Part shown: positions 8,741 through 15,682 of the stretch, piece by piece
Position numbering within the stretch: position 1 is the first letter of the stretch
Layout: every line of letters begins with the position of its first letter
From: JAYPWI01 sp038135065
GTDB lineage: Bacteria; Actinomycetota; Acidimicrobiia; Acidimicrobiales; Poriferisodalaceae
NCBI GenBank assembly: GCA_038135065.1
Contig: JAYPWI010000010.1
Span: 38,842-102,841, forward strand
DNA length: 64,000 nt
Reading direction: 5' to 3'
Notes under the pieces: model-generated
The model's database searches: none
What the model saw: only the letters and a program-made list of their open reading frames with translations
Told to the model about the DNA's origin: nothing
Program-made: the position numbers and the translations under genes

Positions 8741-9266
8741 TCCTCGGTGGGGAAGGCGGGGGCACAGTTGTCACCGGCACACTCGTCACCGGCACACTCG
8801 TCACCGGCACCGTTGTCACCGGCACAGTTGTCACCGGCACTGTCGTCACCGGCACACTCGTCACTGGCACAGTTGTCACCGGCACACTCGACGCGGCTCC
8901 GGGGGACGAGGTCAGGCGCCGGATGGTCGTGGTGGTGACCAACGACAGACCCTCCGCCGGTTCGTAGGGTCCAGCCGCAGACGATCGGCGTGGCGGACCC
9001 GGCAGGCCGAGTTCCCGATCCTGCTGCCCCGGCGGTCCAGTGGCCACCACGGGGCTGGCTGGCGCCACGGCCACGTCGTGCCGTTCCCGATCAGCGGCTC
9101 GCTGGAGCACCACATCTCGGGCGACGGCCGGGTCCGGTGCGGCGAACATGGGGCCCATCGCCGTCATCAGGGCGACCATCGACCAACCGGCCACGCCTCC
9201 GAGCGCGACCTTGGTACGCCGCGCTCTAGCTCGCCGAGTGCTCCTCTGTCCGATGACAATTCCCAC
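8724..9266 (-). CDS. Membrane-anchored Thr/Val/Pro repeat protein of unknown function
   Basis: I do not recognise this 180-residue protein. A basic N-terminus (RRARARRTK) precedes one hydrophobic helix at about residues 20-42, so the rest is probably outside the membrane. The C-terminal part is made of at least eight five-residue units of the type VPVT(T/S), followed by PPPSPPRSEQSG. Such Thr/Pro-rich stalks often span the cell wall. It is the first gene of the operon with apbE and the membrane reductase, so it could be a scaffold or wall spacer for that system. It lacks the (S/T)GAT flavinylation motif expected of an ApbE substrate, although its many Thr residues are notable. GTG start uncertain. 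Confidence 0.6.
   Translation of the reverse strand: MGIVIGQRSTRRARARRTKVALGGVAGWSMVALMTAMGPMFAAPDPAVARDVVLQRAADRERHDVAVAPASPVVATGPPGQQDRELGLPGPPRRSSAAGPYEPAEGLSLVTTTTIRRLTSSPGAASSVPVTTVPVTSVPVTTVPVTTVPVTTVPVTSVPVTSVPVTTVPPPSPPRSEQSG
8761..8890 (-). repeat. 15-bp tandem repeat, eight copies plus a partial one
   Basis: Eight consecutive units of GGCACNNTNGTCACC (plus-strand form) fill 8761-8880 and a ninth is broken at 8881-8890. Units differ at a few positions. Read on the minus strand they encode VPVT(T/S). The length is a multiple of three, so copy-number change would lengthen or shorten the stalk without a frameshift. Confidence 0.9.
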
Positions 9267-9366
9267 GACCTACCCGCCCGATGGGGATCTTCCCCATCCC
9301 ATTTCGACCGCGATCCCATACCGCTGAAGCGATTCGAAGACCAAGGTCCGACATCACCAGGAGCGC

Positions 9367-9372
9367 TAGGTT
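9367..9372 (+). promoter_or_regulatory. -10 box of the thioesterase gene
   Basis: TAGGTT ends nine bases before the ATG at 9381, so the mRNA would have no or almost no leader. This supports the short start for the thioesterase. Confidence 0.4.
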
Positions 9373-9380
9373 CGCCCTCC

Positions 9381-10043
9381 ATGAAGGACTGGACCTCCAC
9401 CCAGGGCGCGGCCGCTGCCCTGAACAGCCTCAACCGGGCCTTGTGCTCCCATCATCTCGACGACGCAGACCTCGACGACATAGCCGAGGTGGTCCGCGAG
9501 CTCGCTTCCCGATTCACCGGCTCCCCCCGCCGCGACAAGCTGACGGACATGCAGACCCGGCCCCACCTGGCCGCCATCTATGCCGGCCAGCGGACCCCGC
9601 TCGCCATCGAACTCGGAGAACAGATCGAGTTCGACCCATTTTCCATCGCTGGTGGTGAGTTCCATCCCGCCTCGATCGGCGTGACCTTTCACAAGGAGAG
9701 CGAGGAAAGCGTGGTCGGCAGGGGGGTGATCGACCCGATGTTCGCCGGCCCGCCCGAGCGGGTGCACGGCGGGGTTCAGGCACTCATCATCGACGAGGTC
9801 ATGGGCGCCCTGAACCGCATGCTGGGTCGGCAAGCATTCACCGCCCGGCTGACCATCAACTACCGCGGGCCGGCCCCATTGGGTGTGCCTGTCACCTTCC
9901 GAGCCTGGGTCGAGCGGGTCGAGGGCCGAAAGATCACCCTCGGGGCCACGGGAGAGGGGCCCGACGGCCTCTTCGTGGACGCGGACGGGTTGTTCGTCGC
10001 CCGACGGGACGACGACCCGTTCCCCGGTACAACCACGGCCTGA
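9381..10043 (+). CDS. PaaI-like hotdog-fold thioesterase
   Basis: A 220-residue acyl-CoA thioesterase-like protein. The hotdog domain occupies about residues 75-205; the key motif is VHGGVQALIIDEVMG, with the His-Gly-Gly and the Asp that position the thioester and water in the PaaI/THEM4 group. The first 70 residues are an Asp-rich helical extension of unknown role. The ATG at 9381 is supported by the adjacent -10 box; a longer reading frame upstream has no similarity. It is divergent from the repeat-protein gene and ends one base before the convergent lysS stop. Substrate unknown. Confidence 0.85.
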   Translation: MKDWTSTQGAAAALNSLNRALCSHHLDDADLDDIAEVVRELASRFTGSPRRDKLTDMQTRPHLAAIYAGQRTPLAIELGEQIEFDPFSIAGGEFHPASIGVTFHKESEESVVGRGVIDPMFAGPPERVHGGVQALIIDEVMGALNRMLGRQAFTARLTINYRGPAPLGVPVTFRAWVERVEGRKITLGATGEGPDGLFVDADGLFVARRDDDPFPGTTTA

Positions 10044-10044
10044 A

Positions 10045-11451
10045 TCAGGTCTGCTCAGGACGCAGGGTGGGGAACAGCACCACGTCCCTGATGGATTCCA
10101 CACCGGTCAGGAGCATGGCGAGGCGATCCATCCCAATGCCCAGACCGCCCGTCGGCGGCATGCCGTACTCGAGGGCCCGGAGGTAGTCCTCGTCGAGGGC
10201 CATTGCCTCGTCGTCACCACCAGCGCGGCGCCTCACCTGGGCCTCGAACCGAGCCCGCTGTTCGTCAGGATCGACCAGCTCGGAGAACGCATTGCAGAGC
10301 TCACGTCCGGCAACGATCGCCTCGAAACGCTCGGTGAACCCGGCCTGGGAGCGGTGGTCTCGCGACAATGGCGAGACCTCAGTGGGATAGTCCATGACGA
10401 AGATGGGCCCCCACAACGCCGCTTCGGTCGTCTTCTCGTAGATCTCGAGGATCACCTTGCCCGGGCCGTCATCGTCGTTCACCGCCACCTCGAGTGCGTC
10501 GGCAATCTGCCTGAGCTCTTCGAGCGGCATGTCGAGCCCGAGTTCGATACCCGTCGCCTCTGCAATCAACTCGATCATGGTGGCCCGGCGCCACGGGCGG
10601 GCCACATCGAGCTCGCGATCCCCGAATCGCAGCACCGTGGAGCCCGTGATGGTCAGGGCCAGGAACTCGACCAGTTCCTCGACCAAGCACATGATGTCGC
10701 CGTAGTCCGCATAGGCCTGATACAGCTCGAGCATCGTGAACTCGGGGTTGTGCCGAGTCGAGACACCCTCGTTGCGAAACACCCGGCCGATCTCGAAGAC
10801 CCGGTCGAACCCAGCCACCGTGAGACGTTTGAGGTACAGCTCCGGAGCGATCCTCAAGAAAAGATCGAGGTCGAGGGCGTTGTGGTGGGTGGTGAACGGT
10901 CGAGCGTGGGCACCACCGGCGATCGGGTGGAAGATCGGGGTCTCCACCTCCACGAACCCCCGCTCCTCGAGGAACCTCCGGGTCAGCGACATCATCGAAC
11001 TGCGGACGAGGAAGGCCTCGCGAGCTCCCTGGGTGACCCACAGATCTACGTACCGCTGCCGGTATCGGGTGTCGACGTCGGTGATCCCATGCCACTTGTC
11101 AGGAAACGATCGCTGCGCCCGAGCCAGGAGCGACCACTCGTCGACCCGTACGCTCAGCTCGCCCCGCCGGGTCGTCATCACGACGCCCCTCACGCCGATC
11201 CAGTCCCCCAGGTTGAGCCCCGTGAACTCATCGAAGGTTGGGGTGGTTGCCGCTGGGGCGAACAGCTGTATCCGGCCCGTTCCATCATCGAGCGTGCCGA
11301 AGGCCAACTTTCCCTGCACCCGCCGCAACATGAGTCGCCCCGCCACCGTGACGACACGATCGGTCTCCGTCCCGGGTTCGAGCCCGTCGAACTCTTCGAG
11401 GAGATGGGCCACCCTGGAATCAGGTTCGTAGCGGTAGGGGATTTCAGACAT
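10045..11451 (-). CDS. lysS: Lysine-tRNA ligase, class II
   Basis: Charges tRNA-Lys. The 468 residues hold an N-terminal OB-fold anticodon-binding domain (about 30-135), then a class II catalytic core: motif 1 around FLEERGFVEVETPI, motif 2 FEIGRVFRNEG with RHNPEFTMLE, and motif 3 GLGIGMDRLAML near the C-terminus. Length and order match bacterial LysS. ATG start with GAGGG just upstream and a -10 box 30 bases away. Convergent with the thioesterase gene. Confidence 0.96.
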   Translation of the reverse strand: MSEIPYRYEPDSRVAHLLEEFDGLEPGTETDRVVTVAGRLMLRRVQGKLAFGTLDDGTGRIQLFAPAATTPTFDEFTGLNLGDWIGVRGVVMTTRRGELSVRVDEWSLLARAQRSFPDKWHGITDVDTRYRQRYVDLWVTQGAREAFLVRSSMMSLTRRFLEERGFVEVETPIFHPIAGGAHARPFTTHHNALDLDLFLRIAPELYLKRLTVAGFDRVFEIGRVFRNEGVSTRHNPEFTMLELYQAYADYGDIMCLVEELVEFLALTITGSTVLRFGDRELDVARPWRRATMIELIAEATGIELGLDMPLEELRQIADALEVAVNDDDGPGKVILEIYEKTTEAALWGPIFVMDYPTEVSPLSRDHRSQAGFTERFEAIVAGRELCNAFSELVDPDEQRARFEAQVRRRAGGDDEAMALDEDYLRALEYGMPPTGGLGIGMDRLAMLLTGVESIRDVVLFPTLRPEQT

Positions 11452-11480
11452 GACCCTCGGATGGGAAACGGACCCGAGCC

Positions 11481-11486
11481 ACGCTA
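11481..11486 (-). promoter_or_regulatory. -10 box of lysS
   Basis: TAGCGT on the minus strand, preceded by GG; predicted start of transcription near 11474, giving a leader of about 23 bases that contains GAGGG. Confidence 0.45.
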
Positions 11487-11502
11487 CCCAGCGGCAACCC
11501 CG

Positions 11503-11979
11503 TCATGAACCCATTCCTTCGTAGGGTCCGAGGTCGGTGATCTCCTGATCGGCCACGGTGGCCCGCCAGCCGGGGGGCATCAGTTCCGGTGCCACGTCGG
11601 CCAGGGGCTCGAGCACGAAGCGTCGCTCCCACATTCGGGGATGGGGAACGGTCAGCTCCGGATCATCGAGTTCCAGATCGCCGTACAACAAGACGTCGAC
11701 ATCGAGGGTGCGCGGCCCCCAGCGAACGGTGCGCACCCGCTCGGCCGCAGCCTCGAGTGACCGGGCCAACTCGAGGACGTCGTAGGGACCGAGCGAGGTG
11801 CCGAGCTCGACCACCAGGTTGAGGAACGGCGGCTGCTCGGGCCCACCGATAGGAGCGGTCTCATAAAGGTGCGAGACCGCGACCACGTCGGGCAGCGCAT
11901 CGACTGCCTTGTCGATCAGGGTGCGACGATCGCCCATGTTCGAACCCAGACCGAGAAAGACTCGCAAGCCAGAGGTCAC
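11503..11979 (-). CDS. folK: 2-amino-4-hydroxy-6-hydroxymethyldihydropteridine diphosphokinase
   Basis: Transfers pyrophosphate from ATP to the pterin in folate synthesis. The 158-residue product shows the HPPK series FLGLGSNMGDR at the N-terminus, the pterin contact YETAPIG, and the signature RWGPRTLDVDVLLYGD followed by VPHPRMWERRFVL. The GTG at 11979 overlaps the folB stop as GTGA, which is preferred over a GTG at 11988. Follows folB directly, so the two folate enzymes are coupled. Confidence 0.95.
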   Translation of the reverse strand: MTSGLRVFLGLGSNMGDRRTLIDKAVDALPDVVAVSHLYETAPIGGPEQPPFLNLVVELGTSLGPYDVLELARSLEAAAERVRTVRWGPRTLDVDVLLYGDLELDDPELTVPHPRMWERRFVLEPLADVAPELMPPGWRATVADQEITDLGPYEGMGS

Positions 11980-12353
11980 TCGGCCCACCGGGTCACCTGC
12001 ACGGCGGTGAACTGGACATCGGTGGGAACTGGCGGCCGGAGCTTGCGCACGGTCACCCGAGCACCAACCGCTCCGTCCAGCGATGCCACGTCCACTGCAA
12101 TCAGGTGAGCCAATCGCTCCAGCAACAGGGCCCTTGCCTGCACACAGGTTGCAGCCACCGCCTCCGCCACGTGGCCGTAGTGCACCGTGTCGTCGAGGTC
12201 GTCGGACTCGCCCGCCGCTCGCAGGTCGGCGAAGATCTCGACATCGATCTCGAGTGGCTGCTCACGCTCCCGTTCCTCGGGCAGGACACCGACGATGCAC
12301 ATGACGCGCAACCCACGGACCTCGATGACATCGTGGGCCTCAGTTCTGGCCAC
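11976..12353 (-). CDS. folB: Dihydroneopterin aldolase
   Basis: Converts dihydroneopterin to the hydroxymethyl pterin used by FolK. The 125 residues match the family: IEVRGLRVMCIVGVLPEER at the N-terminus, DTVHYGHVAEAV in the middle, LERLAHLIA, and the Lys in VTVRKLRPP. GTG start at 12353, three bases after the upstream stop. FolE and FolP, usually encoded beside it in actinobacteria, are missing from this cluster. Confidence 0.95.
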   Translation of the reverse strand: MARTEAHDVIEVRGLRVMCIVGVLPEEREREQPLEIDVEIFADLRAAGESDDLDDTVHYGHVAEAVAATCVQARALLLERLAHLIAVDVASLDGAVGARVTVRKLRPPVPTDVQFTAVQVTRWAE

Positions 12354-12356
12354 AGC

Positions 12357-12872
12357 TCACCGTCCACCTTCATCGCTGTGTCCCTGCAGCGCCACCTCGA
12401 CCAGGGCACGCCCCTCGTGACCGAGTCGCCGACCGAAAATCCGTTCGACGATGGCCGTGCTCTGGGGCCCTGACGGCACCTTGCCGCTCAACAGGAGGTG
12501 CACGGCCATCAGCCCACAGACCCGATCCCCCACCTCCTCGAAATGGACCAGGAGCCGCTGCCCCCTGGCAAGGGCGTCCGCTATCTCGCCGTGCGTCTCG
12601 GTGAGGAAACCGGGGAGTTGGTCAGCAGATGGCCAGGGTCGGTGGAGGTAGGGCAGTCCCAGCTCCTCGTAGTTGTGCAGGTTGTGTGAGGAAGGGATCA
12701 ATGACATCACCAGGTCGAATTCCTGTTGACGGATCCAGATGATCTCCTCTTGGCGCCTCACCCGGCGATGATGAGCCCCGTACCCGCCCGGCCGTTCACA
12801 CGCCGCGAGTTGGTCTTTGATCACCCAGGCGAAGTTCCTGGGCTGTATGCCTTCAGCCCATTTCCCCTTCAT
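12357..12872 (-). CDS. Phosphatase-fold protein lacking the catalytic cysteine
   Basis: A 171-residue protein resembling small dual-specificity or tyrosine phosphatases: start region PRNFAWVIKDQLAACERPGG, a central FDLVMSLIPSSHNLHNYEELGLPYLH, and a loop LLVHFEEVGDRVCG in the place of the phosphate-binding HCxxGxxR. The Cys is Phe and the first Gly is Val, while His and Arg remain, so hydrolysis by the normal mechanism is not expected. It may bind a phosphate ligand or have another role. It stands upstream of folB with three bases between them, where folE/folP are often found. Fold assignment is by motif pattern only. Confidence 0.65.
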   Translation of the reverse strand: MKGKWAEGIQPRNFAWVIKDQLAACERPGGYGAHHRRVRRQEEIIWIRQQEFDLVMSLIPSSHNLHNYEELGLPYLHRPWPSADQLPGFLTETHGEIADALARGQRLLVHFEEVGDRVCGLMAVHLLLSGKVPSGPQSTAIVERIFGRRLGHEGRALVEVALQGHSDEGGR

Positions 12873-12900
12873 GGCCCCACATCACCGCCTCGGTAGCGGG

Positions 12901-12906
12901 AATGTA
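12901..12906 (-). promoter_or_regulatory. Possible -10 box for the phosphatase-like/folB/folK genes
   Basis: TACATT on the minus strand, about 29 bases before the ATG at 12872, with a weak GGGG before the start. A possible internal promoter between hpt and the folate genes. Confidence 0.3.
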
Positions 12907-12939
12907 CCGGCCAGACAGACAGACCGCCAGCACCATCGC

Positions 12940-13503
12940 TCAACCCGCAGCGCCCGCGTCGTAGGCATGGATGTCCGGAAGGTTGCGATGCTGCTGCGCC
13001 ACATCGAGTCCGTAGCCGACCACCCACTCGGGCGGAACCTTGAATCCGACGTAGCGCACGAGCTCATCGAGTTCGGTCTGGGCTTCTCGCACCAGCAGGG
13101 AACAGATCTCGAGGCTTGCCGGTCGCCGGGCCAACAGCGTCCTACGCAGGTACGAAAGGGTGAGACCGCTGTCGACGATGTCCTCCACCAAGATCACGTC
13201 GCGCCCGGCGACATCGACGTCGAGGTCCTTGAGGATGCGCACCACACCGCTGGTTCTCGTCGAACTGCCGTAGGACGAGACCGCCATGAAGTCCAACTCC
13301 ACGGGGAGGCGCACGGCTCGACACAGGTCGGCCGTGAACAACACAGCGCCCTTCAACACACCCACGATGAGGGGCCGGCGCCCGCTGTAGTCGGCCGTGA
13401 TCTGGGCGCCCAGCTCGGCAACCCGGTCAGCGATATCGGATTGACTGACCAGAATTCGTCCGACTGCAGGGTCGCCGATGGGGACAGGTGAGGGTGAAGA
13501 CAC
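12940..13503 (-). CDS. hpt: Hypoxanthine phosphoribosyltransferase
   Basis: Purine salvage enzyme that makes IMP or GMP from hypoxanthine or guanine and PRPP. The 187 residues contain the PRPP-binding signature VILVEDIVDSGLT at about 100-112, the flexible-loop region MAVSSYGSSTRTSG, and the purine-contacting FKVPPEWVVGYGLD near the C-terminus. GTG start, 12 bases after the tilS stop. In many actinobacteria hpt lies between tilS and ftsH; here ftsH is absent. A -10 box at 13512-13517 may give it its own promoter. Confidence 0.95.
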   Translation of the reverse strand: MSSPSPVPIGDPAVGRILVSQSDIADRVAELGAQITADYSGRRPLIVGVLKGAVLFTADLCRAVRLPVELDFMAVSSYGSSTRTSGVVRILKDLDVDVAGRDVILVEDIVDSGLTLSYLRRTLLARRPASLEICSLLVREAQTELDELVRYVGFKVPPEWVVGYGLDVAQQHRNLPDIHAYDAGAAG

Positions 13504-13511
13504 GATGACCG

Positions 13512-13517
13512 AACCTA
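13512..13517 (-). promoter_or_regulatory. Possible -10 box of hpt
   Basis: TAGGTT on the minus strand overlaps the end of tilS and ends nine bases before the hpt GTG, so a short or leaderless hpt transcript is possible. Confidence 0.35.
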
Positions 13518-14408
13518 GCGGGACGGCCCCTCGATGCGCAGCCGCCCACCGGTTCGAGCGACGCGGCGACTGCCCCCCACCTCGGTGGCCTGGCGCAGAC
13601 CGAGGGCGACGTCGAGCACCCGATCGACTGCCGCTGCATCCGGGGGGTACCCGTCACGTAACCAGCTCCGCACCGCTCGTCGGGCCAGGGCCCGAGGTGC
13701 CGTCCGCAGGGCCCGGGCATCAGTCGGGTCGATGCCCTCTGCAAGCTGTTCGATCAGGTCACGCTCGTCGCGGGCCAAGCGGGCCGCCCGACCCAGCAGG
13801 GGAACCGGATCGCGACCCATGACATCAGCCAGGAGGGGCAGGACCTCGGCACGGATCCGCACCCGCGCAAACCGCTCGTCCTGGTTCCACTCGTCCCGCA
13901 CCGGCTCATAGCCGAACGCAGCGCACACCGCCTCGGTCTCGCTGCGCCGTAGCGACAACAACGGACGCACCACCGAGGCCCCCGACTGGTCACCTGGGTC
14001 CATCGAGGCAAGAGCATCGAGCGCTCCGCCTCGGAACAGCTGGAGTAGGACGGTCTCTGCGAGATCATCCGCCGTGTGCCCGACGAGAATGCCGTCAGGT
14101 AGGACCCCATAGCGGGCCGCCCGGGCCCGGGCCTCCAGGTTCGCCCCATCGCCGACCTCTACTTCGATACAGCGCATCTCGGCGCCTACCGCCTCGGCCA
14201 ACACAGCCACCCGGGCCGCCTCGGCGCCGGACTCGGAACGAAGGCCGTGGTCGACGTGGTATGCCGTGACCCGACACCCGGTTGCAGCAGCCAGGATCAA
14301 CAGGGCGGCCGAGTCGGCTCCCCCCGATACAGCGCACTGCAGGTGGTCACGCTCGGGGAACGAGCACCGTGGCAACAGATCTTCGAGGACCGGGTCACGG
14401 AATGACAC
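13515..14408 (-). CDS. tilS: tRNA(Ile)-lysidine synthase
   Basis: Modifies the CAU anticodon of a tRNA-Ile to lysidine so that it reads AUA. The 297-residue product has the PP-loop AVSGGADSAALL at about 27-38, YHVDHGLRSES, and GHTADDLAETVLLQLFRGG, all in family order. The C-terminal part is shorter than in E. coli TilS, as is common in actinobacteria. The GTG at 14408 follows the upstream stop by five bases; the reading frame is open further upstream but that part would overlap the neighbour. Confidence 0.93.
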   Translation of the reverse strand: MSFRDPVLEDLLPRCSFPERDHLQCAVSGGADSAALLILAAATGCRVTAYHVDHGLRSESGAEAARVAVLAEAVGAEMRCIEVEVGDGANLEARARAARYGVLPDGILVGHTADDLAETVLLQLFRGGALDALASMDPGDQSGASVVRPLLSLRRSETEAVCAAFGYEPVRDEWNQDERFARVRIRAEVLPLLADVMGRDPVPLLGRAARLARDERDLIEQLAEGIDPTDARALRTAPRALARRAVRSWLRDGYPPDAAAVDRVLDVALGLRQATEVGGSRRVARTGGRLRIEGPSR

Positions 14409-14413
14409 CCGGA

Positions 14414-15475
14414 TCAGCCCGCGGCGGCGGCCTCGGGCACCCGATCGAGCCACGTCTGGGGCTCACGGATCTCGGCCATGGTCGGCAGATGGGTCACGTC
14501 GTCCCAGATCCGATCGACCGCCCGTTCGCCACGCGCGGCCTCGAGTACCTCGATGAAGGTCTCGCCGGCCTGGTACTGCGCCAACTTGGCGTCGATGCCG
14601 ATGAGCTTCTGCATGAAGCGAGCCATCCCCGTTGCCCCGTTCCGGCGGTCGTGCAGCACCTTGTGGAACCGCTGGGCATGCAATACATGTCCTCGCCCGG
14701 CCCGGGTCATCGTCACGTCGCCGTGACCCTCCACCAGGCTCATCATGCCGCCCACCTCGTCGATCAACCGACGCTGTCGGTCAGTGGCGAACAGGGTCGC
14801 CAGACCCCCTTCTGCAAGTGGGTCCCGCCCCTGGCGTCGTTCCTCGACGAAGGTTCGCAGACCAGCCTTGATGCGCTCCGGATCCGGCTCGACATCGGCC
14901 AACAGGGCGTCGACCAACGAAAGAAAGTGAGGCTGGAGCCACGGGACCCCGGTGAACTGCGCCCGATGGGTCAGCTCGTGCAGGGCCAACCAGAGCCGGA
15001 AGTCAGCAGGAGGGAACGCGAACCGCTTCTCCACGGCCAGGATGTTGGGGCCCACGAAGTAGACGACGTCGCCCTCGCTCGTTCCTCCGTCCTCGGTGAG
15101 GAGGAGGTCGTACTGGCCCAACACCCGGCGAGCCATCCAGCCCAGTACGGCACCCAACTCCACAGCGCCCACGGTCCGACCGATCAGCCCAGCCTTGCCC
15201 TGGTCTCCGACACGGTCGATGAGGGGGCTCATCAGGCGACGGAACGACCGCAGGTTGGCATCGATCCATTCGGCACGGTCGATGACCCGCGCCGTTGCCG
15301 CCCCCTGAGTGCTCTCCAGACCGGTCTCGAGGGCCACCAGCTCCTCAGCCATGGGAGTAAAGCTTGCGAAGTCGTCGCGGAGGCCAGCCCCGAGATAGGA
15401 CTGGGCCAGCGGGTCCTCACCGGCAACCCTCAGGGCGATCCGACGGGCCAGTTGCCAGTCGACCGGATCACCCAC
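14414..15475 (-). CDS. DUF2342-type zinc metalloprotease-like protein
   Basis: A 353-residue protein of the DUF2342 family (sometimes labelled F420-biosynthesis-associated or putative hydrolase). The zinc motif HELTHR occurs at about residue 165, and EVGGMMSLVEGHGDVTM further on supplies the usual downstream residues. The N-terminus DWQLARRIALRVAG is typical. No signal peptide is visible, so it should be cytoplasmic. It sits between the 44-residue membrane protein and tilS with gaps of three and five bases, indicating one transcript. Substrate unknown. Confidence 0.85.
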   Translation of the reverse strand: MGDPVDWQLARRIALRVAGEDPLAQSYLGAGLRDDFASFTPMAEELVALETGLESTQGAATARVIDRAEWIDANLRSFRRLMSPLIDRVGDQGKAGLIGRTVGAVELGAVLGWMARRVLGQYDLLLTEDGGTSEGDVVYFVGPNILAVEKRFAFPPADFRLWLALHELTHRAQFTGVPWLQPHFLSLVDALLADVEPDPERIKAGLRTFVEERRQGRDPLAEGGLATLFATDRQRRLIDEVGGMMSLVEGHGDVTMTRAGRGHVLHAQRFHKVLHDRRNGATGMARFMQKLIGIDAKLAQYQAGETFIEVLEAARGERAVDRIWDDVTHLPTMAEIREPQTWLDRVPEAAAAG

Positions 15476-15478
15476 AGC

Positions 15479-15613
15479 TCATCGCTTCGGATAGCGGGGA
15501 GCGACCACCTTGGCGACGTATCCGGCAACGACAGCCACCACGGCGCCGACCCCGGCGAGGGTCAGGGGAACAGCGAGCCAGAAGTGCCAAACCTGTGCAG
15601 CAAGGGCGTCCAT
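15479..15613 (-). CDS. Small single-pass membrane protein, 44 residues
   Basis: A short frame with ATG start and TGA stop that encodes a 44-residue protein: a mildly polar N-terminus MDALAAQVWHF, one long hydrophobic helix (about 11-36) and a basic tail APRYPKR. Evidence that it is real: it ends three bases before the next start, it lies in operon order upstream of the DUF2342 gene, and a good -10 box (TAGCAT, 15620-15625) ends exactly seven bases before its ATG, as in other leaderless genes here. Function unknown; the topology is N-out/C-in by the positive-inside rule. Confidence 0.6.
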   Translation of the reverse strand: MDALAAQVWHFWLAVPLTLAGVGAVVAVVAGYVAKVVAPRYPKR

Positions 15614-15619
15614 TCCCCC

Positions 15620-15625
15620 ATGCTA
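15620..15625 (-). promoter_or_regulatory. -10 box for the small membrane protein/DUF2342/tilS operon
   Basis: TAGCAT on the minus strand ends seven bases before the ATG at 15613, predicting a leaderless mRNA for the operon. Confidence 0.45.
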
Positions 15626-15682
15626 ACCGGCTCACAGGCCCGCTCCGAATCGCCTCGCTGGGGTGCGGAGTTCCCGCAGCGC

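Noticed and set aside
8761..8890. CRISPR-like repeats
   Set aside because: Units are 15 bases, contiguous and without spacers; they encode VPVT(T/S) in a protein frame.
7841..8938. Plus-strand protein with SPAHSSPA repeats
   Set aside because: It is the opposite reading of the minus-strand apbE and repeat-protein genes; apbE has full family motifs.
9883..11508. A 541-codon frame antisense to lysS
   Set aside because: Shadow of lysS; no motif or RBS.
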